Shown here piece after piece: positions 59,815 through 64,000 of a stretch of 64,000 bases of DNA. Position 1 is the stretch's first letter. Each line of letters starts with the position of its first letter. The translations under genes and the position numbers were made by a program. Origin of the DNA: Dendrocalamus latiflorus (lineage: Eukaryota > Streptophyta > Magnoliopsida > Poales > Poaceae); NCBI GenBank assembly GCA_017311315.1, contig CM029632.1, forward strand, positions 18,588,669 to 18,652,668, given 5' to 3'. The notes beneath the pieces were generated by a model. The model was not told where the DNA came from, did not search any database, and saw nothing but the letters and a program-made list of their open reading frames with translations.

Positions 59815-60304
59815 GTGTGAGTATTAGGGTCACCCTGATTCCTAACAGAAGTGTTCCTCTCTGGTGTGGGAATTCGTGTGATGACATGCTCGGGAGCACT
59901 AACTCGTCCATTCAGGTTTCTGGGGATGAACTGGTGGTTTCGCTTGAGAGCTTCTTGCAGTTGCGTCCAAGAGTTGTTCCTCATGTGCTTCAGTCAGCTG
60001 CATATGGTATTAGAATGGTCGCTTTGTCCTTTATTGAATCTTGCAGAAGTAAGCTCATGACGTTGAAAATTAATGATGCTGACCCAAAATCTGAGCAGTA
60101 TCACAGAATGGACAGTGAGAGTTGGAAAGTGGTACACAGCTGGGGGAAGGTCCAATATAGCAACGAACAGAGTATAAGAAGAAGAAAATTGAGAAGTTCT
60201 ATTCACCGGAGAAGAGGTTCGATGCAATTGAGTCGCTCATCATCGTGAATAGAACTAAGCCACTTCCGGTGAAGAAGATACCTCATAAACCCAGGATAGA
60301 ATGA
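59815..60304 (+). pseudogene. Unrecognised plus-strand coding remnant
   Basis: A plus-strand frame from about 59817 to 60160 reads protein-like text (E-S-F-L-Q-L-R-P-R-V-V-P-H-V, then S-E-Q-Y-H-R-M-D-S). The sense then moves to another frame, 60161-60304, with K-K-K-I-E-K-F-Y-S-P-E-K-R-F-D-A-I-E and an end in P-L-P-V-K-K-I-P-H-K-P. The frame change near 60150 suggests a broken gene or transposon-borne fragment. I do not recognise the family. It lies back to back with the hAT relic. Confidence 0.3.
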
Positions 60305-60998
60305 AGTGTGTTGATGAAGACTTGAATCTCAATTTACCTTCTGCCTTGTGCATTTAGTAGTGTAGTGCCTGAGCTGCTCCTCTCCCCTTTTTTGCTAGTT
60401 ATCTAGAACTGTTAGCAACTTTGTTACATCCATGTATTTTATCTTGTTATCTAGAACTATTAGCAACGTTGTTACATCCATGTATCGTTTGAGTTATGAA
60501 TTGTTCATACATGATGGATGACCGATGACTTAATGGGAGGTTAAGTTGCTCAATTAAATTATGCTAAATTCAAATTAAGTTATACTGAATGCGTGGTTCA
60601 GGTTGCTCAATTAAATTATGCTAAATCGATTCATGCATGATGGATGCATGCACAGCACATTCTCGGTCAAAGCCATTGGATAAAAAAAATGAAGTCATGG
60701 GCCTATTTGATAATGTAGTAGTTTAAAGTTCGTAGCATCGAATGACGTAGCATATTATTGTAGCAATTAATTGGTAAGTTGATCTTTCAATAGGATGGCT
60801 ATAATCTACTCACTTTGAGATCTAGATATTTCCATATAATCCTTTAAAATATCCAATAAATTGTCTCATTAATGAGAGGGAAAAAATATTCACCACTTAT
60901 TTTAGTAAGACGAGATTATAATGGTATAGAATAATTATATATAGATATTATTGTATAATAAATATGACTATTACATGGACAATTCGTCTAGCACGGTA
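60305..60998. other. Intergenic between hAT debris and the RIF1-like gene
   Basis: It contains two short duplications (listed) and AT-rich sequence. The 3' UTR of the RIF1-like gene lies just below 60999. Confidence 0.45.
60398..60627 (+). repeat. Two short direct duplications
   Basis: GTTATCTAGAACT(G/A)TTAGC and then AAC(T/G)TTGTTACATCCATGTAT occur at 60398-60437 and 60445-60485. GGTTGCTCAATTAAATTATG-type phrases followed by CTAAAT occur at 60542-60569 and 60601-60627. Confidence 0.85.
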
Positions 60999-63900
60999 CT
61001 ATCTCTTTCTCTTAAGCATTTCCAGTATTAATTCTGGTTTCCTACACACTTTACTTTCTACATGGTGCGGTGAGAATGCACCAGTATCTGCCTTACAGCC
61101 AAAACCGCCACGATGAACCGTATTTTTGCAAAGCTCCTTCGGCTTAGTTGAGTACTTCATAATCTTCAGCCTCTTCTTCCCCATACCCACAGAGATCTTG
61201 GAAGATTCGCCATTCCTATTGGTGTGCTCAGTTGAATTTGATGTGATAATTCTTTTCTCCGACGTTGGCAATGCAAACTTCCTTGAAATATCGAGTTCTT
61301 CGAGTGCAATGGCTCTGTCAGCGTCACTGGAGGCATCAAGATCCTTCCTTCTATCCATCAATAACTCGTCCAACTTAGACACTGAGCATCCAGAGTGCTG
61401 CAAGCTTGTGTTGCCAGATCTTAATGATCTCCAAATTGAAGTAGTTGCAACTGAAATGAGGTAATGTGGGTGATCAACTGCCGCTTGGAAAAGCAGATGC
61501 TGCTTTTGAAGAAAGGAACCATCACTCATGAGCTGGCTCATCTTCAGGCATCCGACAGTCTTGAGCCAAAGTTTCTCAAGCTGATCAATGGTTTCTCCTT
61601 GTTGCATTTCAGAGTACAGTTTGTCAGATAAAGAGAGCCATTCAGTAAGTTGATCCCCAATAATCTGCAAGGACGAGATGATGTTTTTCATGCAGTTAGC
61701 ATAAAGTCTATGTGCTTGTATTATAACAAGGATGAAACTTACATAAACAACTACGCATGTAGTTTGTACTGGAAAGATGCCACAAACCTCAAAGAGTAGA
61801 AGGATGTCTTTCTTCAATATAAGATGCCCAACAAAAGTAGACAAAGATGAAAAAAACCTGAAGCATAACCAAAGTAAAAGAAAGAAATGAGATACATTAC
61901 AAAAAAGAACCAAAAGCAGCTTACTGACATTGAAATTAACCTACCAAATTGCAATTATTGTAAATCCGGTTACTTACCTGCTTGTGACTTGGTGCTGTTC
62001 AGCTGGATTTGCTTTGAAACCAAAACGTGACAGCCTCATAAACCTGCATATATCATGAAATGGTTGGAGATTATTGAAACAGCTTGAAATCATCACCATG
62101 GTTTCCATTTTTCTAATGTTAGGCAGGACATTTTACATATGTTTCATCTAGAATTGTAATTCAACACACCTGTTAACAAGCTTCAAGCAACTAAAGAAAA
62201 GGTTAGGTTGTCCGCATCCAACAGACTCTTCACTTGTTTCTTTCAACTCATGGTTAGCATAGTTCAAAATTCGGGCATTCTCTAATAGTCCAATAACTAC
62301 TTCACCAACAGCAGAAAGGATAGTAATATTTTTAAATTTCTTCTCTGAGAAATACTCAAGGTTGGCTTGGAATGAGGACATGTTTTCATCAATTATGCTA
62401 ACCAAATATTCATAAAAGCGCTCTAGGAAATCCTTGTAAGCAGCCTCTGAACCGCAATTGGAGTTTGCACAAAGGGATCTATAAACCTCACTAACCAGTC
62501 CCACCTCTAGGTCTTGTGCCACAGGAAGGTATGACTCGGAACTATTTTGAGCATTCCAAAGAGTAGATATCCTCCCAGAGGATAGGAAAGCGAAAAATGG
62601 ATAACAGAAGAACTGATAGAGTACATCACGGCCACTTGCACCAAAGCTAAATTTCAAGGAAGGGATAATTTGCTCATTCAAGCGCTTTGCAATTTTATTC
62701 CACACCATCAGCCATTTTATTCTCAGTCTATTATCTACCGGACGCAAGATCTGCATATACAAAAAGGCAACAGCAGCATGAAAATTCTCCGGGAAATCAG
62801 ATGAACAGAAAACTAAAGCTAATTGATCGGCATGTCCATGTGACAGCTCTCCAGTAAACTGAGCTACCATTGACAGCGATACTGCAGTCATGTAAACTGC
62901 TGGAGAAACCTTCTCCATGTAAGAAAGTGGCCTGATTTCTGGATAAGATATCTTTGGACTGCATTCTGCATATTGCATCTCCTTTATGTGTTCGATGTCT
63001 AAGCATATCTCATACTTTCCAGAAGCCAACAATGAATGATCCAATTCTTCTGCAGTAACTTTCATAAACTGAAGACCAAATTGCACTAACACTGCACAAC
63101 TGTCACTGTTTTCCTTTCCTCCAAGATCCAGAAACACCTTCTTTACAAACTGGCATGCTTTAGTAATGCATATCTGGATGTTGTTATGAGTAAACTTTGC
63201 TTTACAGTCAACTCGAACTCCCTGTAGAAGCAGCCTAAAAATCTGTGTTGCAGAATCCATAACAATCACCGCCATTTCATGAGTCATGTTCTGAAGTAGC
63301 TCTGGATTCACAATTGAGCCAAGGATCTCCAACTGAAAATCAAAGGAAGTAACATCCCATGGTAACCATTTTATATGCTGAACATCCAACAAGGCCTTGA
63401 GATGCATACAAGATTGGGATAGCAAGTTCTGATTCAGTGGAACACACAAATACTCTCCAGGTGAGGCCATGTGTCTAAATTTTACTGAAATAAAATCATG
63501 AAACAGATTGATGCAAAATGACCAGAGTGGCTTGTTCGCATTATCAAGCCCAGTGGAGAAAATTATTTTGAGTACCGGCACAAAAGCAGCCTCCAGAATA
63601 GATAGATGGTTTATCAAATCACCAAGTTTATATAGAAGGTAATGCCATGTGCTCAAACAGGAAGAACTCAAAGCAATATTACGACTTCTCAACAGAACTT
63701 GACGTAAAGGTATCATAATTAGCCTTATCTTTTTCAGCTGAGCACTTGCATGTGCTCTGGGTTCAATGGGAGAAACCATTTTCTCTTGATCCATAGTCTC
63801 TGAGGCCTGAGGAGCAAAAAATGCATCCACCAAATTTCTCCAGGTACCCTGTAAATCTGATAATATTATCATATTATAATGAAATGAATTTTGACTTACT

Positions 63901-64000
63901 AGAAAACAATTTTTACTTCAGAAAAAATATTTTAACTCACTATTGTGGCAATCTGAACTTGTGGGTCAGGATCAATGAACATCTTCTCAGGGACCTTAAG
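60999..64000 (-). CDS. RIF1-like HEAT-repeat protein, C-terminal part (N-terminus outside window)
   Basis: Five exons are visible on the minus strand: 64000-63941 (partial), 63848-62170, 62043-61978, 61857-61788 and 61664-60999. They give 846 codons and a stop in one continuous frame, with all splice sites GT-AG. The first exon ends D-P-D-P-Q-V-Q-I-A-T-I and the next opens G-T-W-R-N-L-V-D-A-F-F. That is the pattern of Rif1 N-terminal HEAT repeats. The long middle is helical and HEAT/ARM-like. The C-terminus is basic and Ser-rich, ending P-E-L-I-L-E-M-L-K-R-K-R. Rif1 proteins control replication timing and DNA-break repair in the nucleus. I see no PP1-docking R-V-x-F motif in this part. Rif1 identity is an inference from the repeat pattern. 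Another HEAT-repeat nuclear protein is possible. Confidence 0.7.

Overview
The window is nuclear DNA of a flowering plant, almost certainly a grass (Poaceae; I would guess a panicoid relative, but this is not proven). The reasons are multi-exon genes with GT-AG introns and very GC-rich first exons, proteins that read like cereal orthologues, and dense Copia, Helitron, Mutator-like, hAT and Harbinger debris. I see no bacterial features, CRISPR arrays, rRNA or convincing tRNA genes.

Six host genes can be followed exon by exon: QCR8, complex III subunit 8 (8140-9930, minus); a PICALM/AP180-type ANTH clathrin adaptor (27170-31871, plus); a BSD-domain protein (33881-36861, plus); a VAMP71-class longin R-SNARE (41703-44603, plus); RPT5, a 26S proteasome ATPase (51613-57456, minus); and the C-terminal part of a RIF1-like HEAT protein (60999-64000, minus, running off the right edge). 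They form no operon or pathway cluster. Two act in membrane traffic (clathrin adaptor, vacuolar SNARE), one in respiration, one in protein turnover and one probably in chromosome maintenance.

The rest is accessory. At the left edge a Copia element (1-7191) is split inside gag by a 2858-bp insertion with TG...CA ends and a 5-bp target duplication (898-3755), which looks like a solo LTR. From 11110 to 16463 lies a Helitron-like unit. Inside it, pieces of three unrelated genes (an F-box gene, a UDP-xylose synthase and a NudC/BOBBER gene with two introns) stand head to tail in the same orientation. A second, 313-bp Helitron (18746-19058, minus) sits at the centre of an (ATAC)n/(GTAT)n microsatellite palindrome. 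A 710-bp Mutator-like element with a 10-bp target duplication (22751-23460) carries GC-rich, gene-like DNA. Broken hAT (37977-38165 and 58085-59775, minus) and PIF/Harbinger (38480-40770, plus) transposase genes lie between the host genes, along with a scatter of related MITEs.

The best candidates for something new are the gene-capturing Helitron, whose junctions contain an open 215-codon chimeric frame, the Helitron inserted at a microsatellite dyad, and the Mutator-like gene carrier. Smaller points are a GC-AG intron in RPT5 and several unexplained short tandem duplications. All family names rest on my recognition of protein patterns; no search was run.
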